The translations under genes and the position numbers were made by a program. Positions 8,647 to 16,916 of a DNA stretch of 64,000 bases are shown piece after piece. This DNA comes from an uncultured Alistipes sp. (GTDB lineage Bacteria; Bacteroidota; Bacteroidia; Bacteroidales; Rikenellaceae): positions 17,572-81,571 of the forward strand of contig UQKD01000017.1 in the NCBI GenBank assembly GCA_900541585.1, written 5' to 3'. Position 1 is the stretch's first letter, and every line of letters begins with the position of its first letter. The notes beneath the pieces are model-generated. The model worked only from the letters and a program-made list of their open reading frames with translations, did no database searches and was not told where the DNA came from.

Positions 8647-8875
8647 TCGCGGCAGGCTATTGTTTCCTTTGTTGCGGGATCCGGATGCTGTTTCCCGCAG
8701 CCTGTGGCTGCGTTTACAAGCCTGCCCCCCCCCTCCCTCGGGCGGGGCTTGCGGCGCAGAGACATGTGCCGTTTCTGCTGTTGCAGTTCGGTGTGACGGA
8801 TTGTTTGTCCGTGACAGCTGTTGCAACAGTTGCCGTGCGGCCGATTGCAAATTAAAAACAAAATAGACGAAACCT
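8647..8875. other. Non-coding leader between murB promoter and DUF4301 gene
   Basis: No gene is supported here. The stretch contains a small hairpin (GCAGCC-TGT-GGCTGC near 8697-8711), a run of nine C (8725-8733) beside a GC-rich inverted repeat, and the A-rich sequence before the ATG at 8876. If the plus-facing TAACTTTG at 8636-8643 is used, this would form a leader of about 225 nt. No riboswitch family was recognised. Confidence 0.4.
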
Positions 8876-10309
8876 ATGTTTACACAGGAAGATTTGAAAC
8901 AGATTGCCGATCATGGCCTGACACCCGAACTGGCGGAGACCCAGCTGGAGAATTTCCGCCGCGGATTCCCTTTCCTGAATGTCGTGCGGGCCGCATCGCC
9001 GGGCGACGGCGTGCTGGTTGTCGGCGAGGCGGAGGCCGATGCCGCCGTGGAACGCTATGAAAAAGAGTCTGCCGGACTGGGTGTGGTGAAGTTCGTGCCC
9101 GCTTCGGGAGCCGCCACGCGCATGTTCAAGGAACTGTTCGAGTTCGTCAACGACGGCAAACGCGGCAAGGGCATCGACACGCTGCTGGAAAATATCGGGA
9201 AGTTCGCCTTCTGGCCCGAGCTTCGCGCCGTGCTGCCCGCCGGGGCCGACGACCGTGCCATCGTGAATGCCATCGTCAACGACGGGCTGAACTACGGCCG
9301 CAAGCCCAAGGGGCTGGTCACCTTCCACGCCTATCCCGAAGGGGCGCGCAAGGCCGTCGAGGAACACCTGGTCGAAGGTGCGGCCTACGCCGCGGCGGGA
9401 GGTGTCGCGCGCATCCATTTCACCGTCTCGCCCGAGCACGTCGCGGGCTTCGAGGAGCTGCTCGCGGAGAAGGTTCCCCTTTACGAAAGGCGGTTCGGCA
9501 TCCGTTACGACATCTCGTTCTCGGTGCAGAAGCCTTCGACCGACACCCTTGCCGTGAATCCCGACAACACGCCTTTCCGGCAGGCCGACGGCACGCTGCT
9601 GTTCCGTCCCGCGGGCCACGGGGCGCTGATCGAGAACCTGAACGAAATCGACGCCGACATCGTCTTCATCAAGAATATCGACAACGTGACGACCGATGCC
9701 CGCCGCGGGGATACGGTCCGTTATAAAAAGGTGCTGGCGGGGGTTCTGCTCGACCTGCAGGAACGCGCCTTCGAGTGCCTCAAGGCGCTCGAAGTGGGCG
9801 GTGCGGAGCTGGAGCCGATCGCCGGATTTATCGAGAAGCGGCTCTGCGTGAAACTCCCCGCCGATTACGATTCGGCGCTGCTGCGCGCCGTGTTGGACCG
9901 TCCGATCCGCGTCTGCGGTATGGTCCGCAACGAGGGCGAGCCGGGCGGCGGCCCGTTCTGGGTCGGGAACCCCGACGGCACGGAGTCGCTTCAGATCGCC
10001 GAGTCGAGCCAGATCGCGCCCGACGATCTGCCGCTGATGCGGTCGGCCACGCATTTCAACCCCGTGGACCTCGTCTGCGGCGTGCGCGATTCGAAGGGCC
10101 GCAAGTTCGATCTGCGCCGGTACACCGATCCCGCGACGGGATTCATCTCGTCGAAATCCTCCGGCGGCCGCGATCTGCGTGCGCAGGAGCTTCCGGGGCT
10201 TTGGAACGGTGCGATGGCGAAGTGGAACACGGTTTTCGTCGACGTTCCCGTCACGACCTTCTCTCCGGTAAAAGTCGTGCAGGATCTGTTGAGACCCCAA
10301 CACCAATAA
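8876..10309 (+). CDS. DUF4301 family protein, nucleotidyltransferase-like
   Basis: 477 aa, the usual size for this family, which is largely confined to the Bacteroidota. The segment VPASGAATRMFKEL (about 74-87) resembles the nucleotide-binding loop of sugar nucleotidyltransferases. LLFRPAGHGALIENLNEIDA (about 241-260), followed by DIVFIKNIDNV, strongly recalls the UDP-sugar pyrophosphorylase signature, and PGGGPFWVGN follows near 358-368. I infer a UTP-sugar pyrophosphorylase-like fold. The activity and substrate of DUF4301 are not known to me. The gene stands alone, divergent from murB and convergent with the GH172 gene. No signal peptide, so cytoplasmic. Confidence 0.85.
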   Translation: MFTQEDLKQIADHGLTPELAETQLENFRRGFPFLNVVRAASPGDGVLVVGEAEADAAVERYEKESAGLGVVKFVPASGAATRMFKELFEFVNDGKRGKGIDTLLENIGKFAFWPELRAVLPAGADDRAIVNAIVNDGLNYGRKPKGLVTFHAYPEGARKAVEEHLVEGAAYAAAGGVARIHFTVSPEHVAGFEELLAEKVPLYERRFGIRYDISFSVQKPSTDTLAVNPDNTPFRQADGTLLFRPAGHGALIENLNEIDADIVFIKNIDNVTTDARRGDTVRYKKVLAGVLLDLQERAFECLKALEVGGAELEPIAGFIEKRLCVKLPADYDSALLRAVLDRPIRVCGMVRNEGEPGGGPFWVGNPDGTESLQIAESSQIAPDDLPLMRSATHFNPVDLVCGVRDSKGRKFDLRRYTDPATGFISSKSSGGRDLRAQELPGLWNGAMAKWNTVFVDVPVTTFSPVKVVQDLLRPQHQ

Positions 10310-10321
10310 GTTAAAGTTTTG

Positions 10322-10389
10322 CGGGCGCCTTTCGCCCGTCTTGTCCGGGCCGGGCGAGAGATACGAACGTATTTCCCGTCCGGCCCGGA
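10322..10389. terminator. Tandem hairpins between convergent genes
   Basis: A short stem (CGGGCG / CGCCCG, 10322-10338) follows the DUF4301 stop. Next is a long near-perfect hairpin (10344-10389) with outer stem TCCGGGCCGG / CCGGCCCGGA and inner stem ATACG / CGTAT. It lies between the plus-strand stop at 10309 and the minus-strand stop at 10417, so it can serve both genes. There is no long T run, so efficiency is uncertain. Confidence 0.6.
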
Positions 10390-10416
10390 TCGTGTTGCGG
10401 CGAAGCTGGACTGTCC

Positions 10417-12507
10417 TTATTGCAGGTGCAGGACCAGCCTGTCGAGCCCGAAGAAACACTCCGTGAACCCGGGAGCCGGAGCGACGGCCTCTATCGTCAG
10501 CGTGTTTCCGCCCTTGCGGACCTGCCCGTCACCGAGCGCAACCTCTTTGGTGATCAGTTCCGGGGCATGGAGGTTCAGCGACGGCGTCAGTTCCCGTCCG
10601 TTCAGGCAGATGCGGAACGTACCGTAATCTTTGGCCAGCGAGCAGACGCCTTCGAGCCGGGCTTCGGTCTCCACGGCCGATTCGAACCCCAGCGTGAGTG
10701 TGGAACCCGCCGGAGCATTGTGCCAGAAGAGCTGCGTGTTCCGGCTCCACAGTCCGTTGGTGCGGTACTGGCCGTAGGCCTCGCCGCCGGTGCAGCTGCG
10801 GATTTCGAGGTCCTCGCCTTCGATGCCTGCCGTCAGCACGGGAGGGATCAGCTGACTGCGCCGCATGACGACGGGCCGGCGTACTCCGGCCGTGTCGGGA
10901 GCGATGCTGCATACGCCGCCCGGGCGCATGTACCACATCGTCGCGGGGGCGTAGTTCATGCGCGCCTCCTGCCAGTGCCACAGTTCCATGTCGAACCGCA
11001 GCGAGCGTGTGAACGGAATGGCGTCGAGCATCCGGCAGCGGCTGTTGACCGTGTATCCGACGCCGAGGTTTCCGTCGCCTGCGGGCATGGCGATGAACGG
11101 GTGGCCTGTGAAGACCTCGGGCCGGCACCAGGCATAGCCGTAGTAATCCTCCGTCCCTGTCCCGAAATGCGAAGGGAAGGCTTCGCCGTCGACATGGATT
11201 TTCTCGTCGCCCTCGCCCCACCAGCCGTTCACGGTGTTGTAGAGCGTCAGACAGTCGCCCACGTAACGGCCTTCGCCCGCAAGGGAGGTGTAGACGATGT
11301 CCCGGGGCGTCGATTTCCCGTTCGCACCCGTATTTATATCGGTGTACTGATGCCACGCGGCTCCGAAATGGAGGCTTCGGCCGTCCCATTTCCAGGGGGC
11401 ATGGACGATTTCGCCGTGCAGCGCCACCTCCTGCGAGCCGAAGTTATGGAACGCGACTGTACACTCCTTTTGGAACGGCATGACCCAATAGGCCTTCATC
11501 GCGCCCCGTTCGTCGGTCTGGGTGAAGAATGTCTCGTTGCGCATCGGTTTGTAGCCGATGCCGAAAAAGTCCCCGACGGGAATCCATACGGTCTGTTCGC
11601 CGTCGAACCGGATGCTCATGACCGTGGACCGGAGCGCCTGGGGCAGGTCCTGTGCCGCGAGTCGAAGCGCGATTTCCCGGACGGCCCGCGGCCCGCGGAT
11701 GGGGAACTCGGCCGTTTTGCCGGGAGCAAGGAGGGTTTTGACCGGAACGCTCCCCTGCTTTCCTCCGTGCGCGGACTTTGGTGCGCTCAACGCTTTCCGG
11801 GTATTTTCGGCGGCTGTGCGCAGGGCCTCGTCGGGCGATCCGGCGTAAGAGACGACCTCGACCGGATCGGTGTAGGTCCGGCACTCGATGTTGTAGTAGA
11901 CGTTTTCCGTTCCCTTGCGTTTTTCGGGTTCCGGCCCGGCGTAGACATTGGGACTTTCGTAGGTGATTTTGCAATGTTCCGCATAGGGGATCGGATAATA
12001 GAGATTATGGCCCCGGCGGTCGTGGCGCATCAGCGTTGAGACCGAGGCGGCCAGCGGCTCCCCGGCGACTTCCGTGCCGCTCAGGATCTCGAATGCCGTG
12101 GCTTCGAGCACGGGTTCCGCCGCCCGGTCGATGTAGATGCGGAGCGTGCCGCGGCCGCAATCCTGTCCGGCGAATGTCATCCAGAACCGGACGACGGCAC
12201 CCGGTCCGTCGGCGTCCATCAGCACGTGTTCCGTACGTCCGCCGTTAAGTTCCGTGCGTATGAACATGCTCCAGTCGTCGTTCCCGAACCACCCGGGCCG
12301 GTCGGGCGAGACGGCCTTGCGGTCGTAACTGCTGAATTGCCGCGTCTTATAGGCCGGATAGGGCAGGCGGGCCAGCGCGTCGCGGTCGGTCATTTCGCGC
12401 AGAAGCGTCGCTTCGGAGACCACCGGTGGCTTTGGCGCGGCGACGGAGAAAAACGATATGCCCGTGAAGAGGAATATCGCAGTCAGGATTCGTGTTTTTC
12501 GGTTCAT
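10417..12507 (-). CDS. GH172 (DUF2961) family glycoside hydrolase, exported
   Basis: 696 aa with a signal peptide (about 1-24). The DUF2961 core is clear: DGPGAVVRFWMTF, YYPIPYAEHCKITYES, then the strongly conserved GTGTEDYYGYAW preceded by HFGT, and RFDMELWHWQ. GH172 contains alpha-D-fructofuranosidase/difructose-anhydride enzymes and exo-alpha-D-arabinofuranosidases, so release of D-arabinofuranose or D-fructofuranose is expected. The C-terminal part (about 560-696) looks like a beta-sandwich. It is transcribed divergently from the gntR-type gene, from a promoter carrying the CAGCACAGCACAG element. A second GH172 lies at 23718-25688. Family sure; linkage specificity inferred. Confidence 0.9.
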   Translation of the reverse strand: MNRKTRILTAIFLFTGISFFSVAAPKPPVVSEATLLREMTDRDALARLPYPAYKTRQFSSYDRKAVSPDRPGWFGNDDWSMFIRTELNGGRTEHVLMDADGPGAVVRFWMTFAGQDCGRGTLRIYIDRAAEPVLEATAFEILSGTEVAGEPLAASVSTLMRHDRRGHNLYYPIPYAEHCKITYESPNVYAGPEPEKRKGTENVYYNIECRTYTDPVEVVSYAGSPDEALRTAAENTRKALSAPKSAHGGKQGSVPVKTLLAPGKTAEFPIRGPRAVREIALRLAAQDLPQALRSTVMSIRFDGEQTVWIPVGDFFGIGYKPMRNETFFTQTDERGAMKAYWVMPFQKECTVAFHNFGSQEVALHGEIVHAPWKWDGRSLHFGAAWHQYTDINTGANGKSTPRDIVYTSLAGEGRYVGDCLTLYNTVNGWWGEGDEKIHVDGEAFPSHFGTGTEDYYGYAWCRPEVFTGHPFIAMPAGDGNLGVGYTVNSRCRMLDAIPFTRSLRFDMELWHWQEARMNYAPATMWYMRPGGVCSIAPDTAGVRRPVVMRRSQLIPPVLTAGIEGEDLEIRSCTGGEAYGQYRTNGLWSRNTQLFWHNAPAGSTLTLGFESAVETEARLEGVCSLAKDYGTFRICLNGRELTPSLNLHAPELITKEVALGDGQVRKGGNTLTIEAVAPAPGFTECFFGLDRLVLHLQ

Positions 12508-12525
12508 GTTTTTCTGTTTTCAGAT

Positions 12526-12561
12526 TATGCTGTGCTGTGCTGTTTGTTATCGGCAAAGATA
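12526..12561 (-). promoter_or_regulatory. Promoter -7 box and CAGCACAGCACAG operator of GH172 gene
   Basis: On the minus strand, TATCTTTG (12561-12554) matches TAnnTTTG, with TTCG 19 bp further upstream. After 11 nt the 17-mer CAGCACAGCACAGCATA begins (12542-12526), so it covers the predicted transcription start and ends 18 bp before the ATG. The same 17-mer occurs at 28973-28989 upstream of susC. Confidence 0.75.
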
Positions 12562-12758
12562 TTGTTTTTTTATTATCCGCCGAAGGAAGTCCGAATTTTT
12601 TATTTAATGGTGTTGATTGTCAGCAGATTGTGTTCCTTCGTTTTATTCCGCTCCGCCTCTTTTCGGTGGTTTCGGCCGGATTCGGGTTGGAAAAATGTGC
12701 CGGAAAAATTTGGCAATCTGTGGATTATTCTTTTTCTTTGCAATGTGGCAGGACAGTT

Positions 12759-12767
12759 CAGCACAGC
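12759..12767 (+). promoter_or_regulatory. Partial CAGCACAG element upstream of gntR-type gene
   Basis: CAGCACAGC occurs 36 nt before the gntR ATG, a shortened copy of the element at the other three promoters. A TTTCTTTG at 12733-12740 could be a weak -7 box. Autoregulation is possible, but this short match is much weaker evidence than the other sites. Confidence 0.4.
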
Positions 12768-12803
12768 TTCTTGCTTTCAGTTGTTTTTTGTTATCGGTAT
12801 AAT

Positions 12804-13784
12804 ATGGAATTGATATTTACGTCACAGATGTCCAAAGTCAAGCAGCTGGCAGATGCCTTGAGTCACGAAATCTCGATCGGGGAGTACGCTCCGGGCGATC
12901 CGCTTCCTTCGATCAACGGTTTGAGCCGGCAGTACGGGGTTTCGCGCGATACGGTTTTCAAGGCTTTCAACGAGCTTAAAACGCAGGGAGTCGTCGATTC
13001 GGCCCCGACCAAGGGCTATTATGTCTGCAATGCCGTGCATCGGATTTTGTTGTTGCTCGACACTTACAGCCCGTTCAAATACCAGCTGCACGATGCTATC
13101 ACGCGCAACCTTGCGGCCAACTATAAGATCGACCTCTATTTCCACCAGCGCAGTCAGGAGCTTTTCAACAAGACCATCCGCGACAGCGTGGGCCGCTACA
13201 ACCTCTACCTGGTGATGAACTACCAGAATGACGTTTATTCGGAAATCCTCGATCTGCTCGATCCCTCGAAAGTCCTGCTGCTCGACTTCGGTAAATTCGA
13301 GAAGGAGCGTTTCGCCTATGTCTGCCAGGGTTTCGACCAAACGCTTTACGACTGTATGGTAACCGGCCTGGAACGGTTCCGGCGTTACCGGAAGATCGTC
13401 TTCGTGTTTCCCGAGAATTCCGAACACCCGAAAAGCTGCATTCCCTATTTCAAGCGTTTTTGCGAAGACCACGGCTTCCCGTACAGCATCGTGAACGAGA
13501 TCGGCCCGGCGGCCCTGGAAAAGGGGACAGCCTATCTGATCGTGAAGCACAGCCATCTGATCGACTTTATCAAACTGACCCGCATGCGCGGTTGGGCGCT
13601 CGGGGAGGATGTCGGGGTCGTGGCCTACAACGACGAACCTGTTTTCGAGATTCTGGATAACGGCATTTCGGTCATTTCCACGGACTTCGACCTGATGGGT
13701 GCCGTCGCCGCGCGCTTTATCCTCACCATGGAGCGTCCGCAGATCTACATTCCCACGCGTCTGATTTTACGGGGTTCCCTGTAA
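12804..13784 (+). CDS. GntR-family transcriptional regulator with sugar-binding-type C-terminal domain
   Basis: 326 aa from the ATG at 12804; the frame stays open upstream but only through AT-rich leader. The N-terminal winged helix (about 10-75) is textbook GntR: ADALSHEISIGEYAPGDPLP, SRQYGVSRDTVFKAF and GVVDSAPTKGYYV. The rest (about 85-326) has the layout of a LacI/periplasmic-binding-type effector domain, as in Bacteroides FucR-type regulators. It is transcribed divergently from GH172 and precedes fucI, so it is the natural local regulator of the CAGCACAG regulon. A monosaccharide such as D-arabinose or L-fucose is the likely inducer (inference). A 48-nt space with the fucI operator follows. 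Confidence 0.9.
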   Translation: MELIFTSQMSKVKQLADALSHEISIGEYAPGDPLPSINGLSRQYGVSRDTVFKAFNELKTQGVVDSAPTKGYYVCNAVHRILLLLDTYSPFKYQLHDAITRNLAANYKIDLYFHQRSQELFNKTIRDSVGRYNLYLVMNYQNDVYSEILDLLDPSKVLLLDFGKFEKERFAYVCQGFDQTLYDCMVTGLERFRRYRKIVFVFPENSEHPKSCIPYFKRFCEDHGFPYSIVNEIGPAALEKGTAYLIVKHSHLIDFIKLTRMRGWALGEDVGVVAYNDEPVFEILDNGISVISTDFDLMGAVAARFILTMERPQIYIPTRLILRGSL

Positions 13785-13786
13785 AT

Positions 13787-13816
13787 TTTTTTTGACCTGT
13801 TTTCAGCACAGCACAG
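13787..13816 (+). promoter_or_regulatory. CAGCACAGCACAG operator of the fucI operon
   Basis: CAGCACAGCACAG at 13804-13816 lies exactly 9 nt after a TTTG (13791-13794) sitting where a -7 box would end. This is the same spacing as at the susC promoter. The -7 box itself is degenerate (TTTTTTTG at 13787-13794). The element ends 48 nt before the fucI ATG. Confidence 0.65.
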
Positions 13817-13864
13817 ACCAGCCTAATAAATTCCGATTGAAATTACAACCTAAATTTAAAGCAT

Positions 13865-15643
13865 ATGAATCTGAAATCCCAGAAACCCCGTATCGGAATC
13901 CGTCCCGTGATCGACGGCCGCCGGGGCGGAATCCGTGAATCGTTGGAGCAGACCACGATGGACATGGCGCAGCGCGTGGCCGAACTTTACGCCGGGCAGC
14001 TGCGCTATTCGGACGGCACGCCCGTCGAATGCGTCGTCGCCGACCGCTGTATCGGCGGTGTGAAGGAGGCTGCCATGGCCGCCGAGAAATTCAGCGTGAA
14101 CAACGTCTGCGCCGTCGTCTCGGTGACGCCCTGCTGGTGCTACGGGGCGGAGACGATCGACATGGATCCGCTGATGCCCAAAGCGATCTGGGGGTTCAAC
14201 GGTACTGAACGCCCGGGAGCCGTCTACCTCGCTTCGGCACTGGCCGGGCATAACCAGAAGGGGCTGCCCGCGTTCGGCATCTATGGCCGCGACGTGCAGG
14301 ATATGGGCGACCGCTCCATTCCGGAGGATGTCCGCGAAAAGCTGCTGCGTTTCGGGCGCGCCGCTGTCGCCGTGGGGCAGATGCGCGGAAAATCCTATCT
14401 TTCGATCGGTTCGGTTTCGATGGGCATCGCCGGATCGATTCCCGATCCCGCCTTTTTCCAGGAGTACCTGGGTATGCGCAGCGAATATGTCGATGCGAGC
14501 GAGATCGAACGCCGCGTTCGGCTGGGTATCTATGATCCCGAGGAGTTCCGCCGCGCGATGGCGTGGACGGAGAAATACTGTAAAAAGAACGAAGGCCGGG
14601 ACTACAATCCCGAACACCTCGTTTACAGCCGGGAGGAGAAGGACGCCATCTGGGAATACGTCGTCAAGATGACGCTGATCTTCCGTGACCTGATGACCGG
14701 CAATCCGAAATTGGCCGGGATGGGCTTCGAGGAGGAGGCGATGGGACACAACGCCATTGCCGGCGGTTTCCAGGGCCAGCGGCAGTGGACCGACTACAAG
14801 CCCGACGGGGATTTCTCGGAGGCGATACTCAACACCTCGTTCGACTGGAACGGCATCCGCGAGGCCTTCACCTTCGCCACGGAGAACGACACGCTGAACG
14901 GCGTTTCGATGCTGCTGATGCACCTCCTGACCAACCGTGCCCAGCTGTTCGCCGACGTGCGCACGTTCTGGAGTCCCGAGTCCGTGGAGCGTGTGACCGG
15001 CCGGAAACTGGAGGGCCGCGCCGCCGACGGCATCATCCATCTGATCAATTCGGGTTCGTGCTGCCTCGATGCCACAGGCCGCCAGTCGGAGAACGGACAG
15101 CCGGTGATGAAACCCTTCTGGGAGATCACCGAAGCCGAGGCCGAGGCGTGCCTCGGCGCGACGACGTGGTACCCCGCTTCGCGCGAGTACATGCGCGGCG
15201 GAGGTTATTCGTCGTGTTTCCTCACGCAGGGCGACATGCCGGTGACGATGTGCCGTCTGAACCTGATCAAGGGGCAGGGTCCCGTGCTGCAGATCGCCGA
15301 AGGGTGGGCCGTGAACGTCGACCGTGAGATCTTCGAAACCATCAACAGGCGCACGGACAAGACCTGGCCGACGACCTGGTTCGCGCCCCGCCTGACGGGT
15401 AAGGGGGCGTTCCGCGACGTCTACTCCGTGATGGACAGCTGGGGGGCCAATCACGGTGCGATCAGTTACGGTCATATCGGCGCCGACCTCGTTACCCTGG
15501 CGTCGATGCTCCGCATTCCGGTCTGCATGCACAACCTCGACGAGACCGGACTGTTCCGCCCGAGTGCATGGGCCGCGTTCGGCATGGACCCGGAAGGGGC
15601 CGATTACCGCGCCTGTGAAAATTACGGACCGATCTACCGGTGA
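13865..15643 (+). CDS. fucI: L-fucose / D-arabinose isomerase
   Basis: 592 aa, matching the E. coli enzyme (591). It isomerises L-fucose to L-fuculose and D-arabinose to D-ribulose, using Mn2+. The metal and catalytic residues are present: Glu in [10 protein letters not shown] (about E340), Asp in FADVRTFW (about D364) and His in SWGANHGA (about H530). These correspond in spacing to E337, D361 and H528 of E. coli FucI. Other signatures are [22 protein letters not shown] and HLINSGSC. First gene of an operon with a DUF6786 lipoprotein, fucP-type permease and araB-type kinase. No fuculose-phosphate aldolase accompanies it, which favours D-arabinose as the physiological substrate (inference). 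Confidence 0.95.
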   Translation: MNLKSQKPRIGIRPVIDGRRGGIRESLEQTTMDMAQRVAELYAGQLRYSDGTPVECVVADRCIGGVKEAAMAAEKFSVNNVCAVVSVTPCWCYGAETIDMDPLMPKAIWGFNGTERPGAVYLASALAGHNQKGLPAFGIYGRDVQDMGDRSIPEDVREKLLRFGRAAVAVGQMRGKSYLSIGSVSMGIAGSIPDPAFFQEYLGMRSEYVDASEIERRVRLGIYDPEEFRRAMAWTEKYCKKNEGRDYNPEHLVYSREEKDAIWEYVVKMTLIFRDLMTGNPKLAGMGFEEEAMGHNAIAGGFQGQRQWTDYKPDGDFSEAILNTSFDWNGIREAFTFATENDTLNGVSMLLMHLLTNRAQLFADVRTFWSPESVERVTGRKLEGRAADGIIHLINSGSCCLDATGRQSENGQPVMKPFWEITEAEAEACLGATTWYPASREYMRGGGYSSCFLTQGDMPVTMCRLNLIKGQGPVLQIAEGWAVNVDREIFETINRRTDKTWPTTWFAPRLTGKGAFRDVYSVMDSWGANHGAISYGHIGADLVTLASMLRIPVCMHNLDETGLFRPSAWAAFGMDPEGADYRACENYGPIYR

Positions 15644-15660
15644 TCAAACTCCATCTGATT

Positions 15661-16878
15661 ATGAAACGACTGATAAATTATATGATTGCGGGTGCTGTGC
15701 TGGCCGTTGCCGGCTGTCGCCCTGCGGAAAAAGAGTACGAAATGGGCAGTTACGGCTATGACGCGAAGTTTTTTCGCGACCACAAGATCGAATTTCTCGA
15801 ACTGACCGCTCCGGAGGGCGGTGCGAAAGTTCTGGTCGCTCCCGGTTACCAGGGGCGTGTGATGACCACCACGGCGGACGGCGATGGCGGCGACAGCTAC
15901 GGCTGGATCAATTACCGCTTCATCGAATCCGGCGAACGGAATCCGCAGTTCAACCCCGTGGGCGGCGAGGAGCGTTTCTGGATCGGACCCGAGGGCGGTG
16001 CGTTCTCCTATTATTTCAGGCCCGGGGCCGAGCAGGTCTACGCCAACTGGCTCGTCCCGGCGGTCATCGACACCGAGCGGTACGACATTGCGGAGCAAAG
16101 CGCCGCGCGGGTGCGTTTCACCAAATCGGCGAAACTGCTCAATGCCAGCGGCGTCAGTTTCGACATGGGCATCGAGCGCACGATTTCGCTGCTCGACGCG
16201 GAGGCCGTGGCCGGCGTGCTCGGCGCGGAACTGCCTGCCGGACTGAAGGTCGTGGCCTACGAGACCGATAACCGGATCACCAACCGCGGTGAAAACGCCT
16301 GGACGAAACAGACGGGGCTTCCCTCGATCTGGCTGCTCGGCATGTTCAACCCCACGCCGACCACGACCGTCTTCATTCCCTATGCCGAGGATGCCGAGGG
16401 GCCGGTCGTGAACGACACCTATTTCGGAAAAGTGCCCGCCGACCGTCTCGTGGCCGGCGACGGCATGCTGCGCTTCAGGATCGACGGGAAATACCGGGCG
16501 AAGATCGGCATTCCGGCTCCGCGCGCCAAAGGCATCTGCGGCAGCTACGATACCGAAAAGCGGGTGCTCACGCTGCTGAAATACTCCCGGCCCGAAGGCC
16601 CGGCCGACTATGTCAACGGGCAGTGGGGCGAGCAGCAGGACGCCTTCAACGGGGACGTGATCAACGCCTACAACGACGGTCCCGTCGAGGACGGTTCGGT
16701 CATGGGACCTTTCTACGAGATCGAGACGTCGTCTCCGGGTGCGGCGCTGGCTCCGGGCGAATCGCTTTCGCACCGGCAGACCGTGCTGCATATCCAGGGT
16801 GACGAGGCTGCGCTCGCCGGAATCGTGCAGCGGCTTTTCGGGTATGACCTCGATAAAATCACCGCGACGTTCCGCTGA
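15661..16878 (+). CDS. DUF6786 family lipoprotein (aldose-epimerase-like fold)
   Basis: 405 aa. The ATG at 15661 gives a good lipoprotein signal (MKRLINYMIAGAVLAVAGC, lipobox AVAGC). The alternative GTG at 15640 would spoil it. The mature part is beta-rich: LVAPGYQGRVMTTTADGDGG, NPVGGEERFWIGPEGG and GSVMGPFYEIETSSPG. These features, with EERFW(I/L)GPEGG, resemble the galactose-mutarotase-like supersandwich of DUF6786 proteins often found beside sugar catabolic genes. Its position between isomerase and permease suggests an extracytoplasmic role on the same sugar, perhaps anomer or furanose/pyranose handling. That role is inference. The Cys is followed by Arg, so sorting to the outer membrane is plausible. 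Confidence 0.8.
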   Translation: MKRLINYMIAGAVLAVAGCRPAEKEYEMGSYGYDAKFFRDHKIEFLELTAPEGGAKVLVAPGYQGRVMTTTADGDGGDSYGWINYRFIESGERNPQFNPVGGEERFWIGPEGGAFSYYFRPGAEQVYANWLVPAVIDTERYDIAEQSAARVRFTKSAKLLNASGVSFDMGIERTISLLDAEAVAGVLGAELPAGLKVVAYETDNRITNRGENAWTKQTGLPSIWLLGMFNPTPTTTVFIPYAEDAEGPVVNDTYFGKVPADRLVAGDGMLRFRIDGKYRAKIGIPAPRAKGICGSYDTEKRVLTLLKYSRPEGPADYVNGQWGEQQDAFNGDVINAYNDGPVEDGSVMGPFYEIETSSPGAALAPGESLSHRQTVLHIQGDEAALAGIVQRLFGYDLDKITATFR

Positions 16879-16916
16879 ACCGCACCGAAACGCTAACCCT
16901 TTCTGAAACTACGACC

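Noticed and set aside
8628..8866. Several 60-80-codon frames in the murB-DUF4301 intergenic region
   Set aside because: They are in multiple conflicting frames, low-complexity, and overlap promoter and hairpin sequences.
12492..12803. N-terminal extension of the GntR regulator (104 codons)
   Set aside because: The extension covers the divergent promoter region, including the CAGCACAG elements. It is Phe/Cys-rich and unlike any regulator domain.
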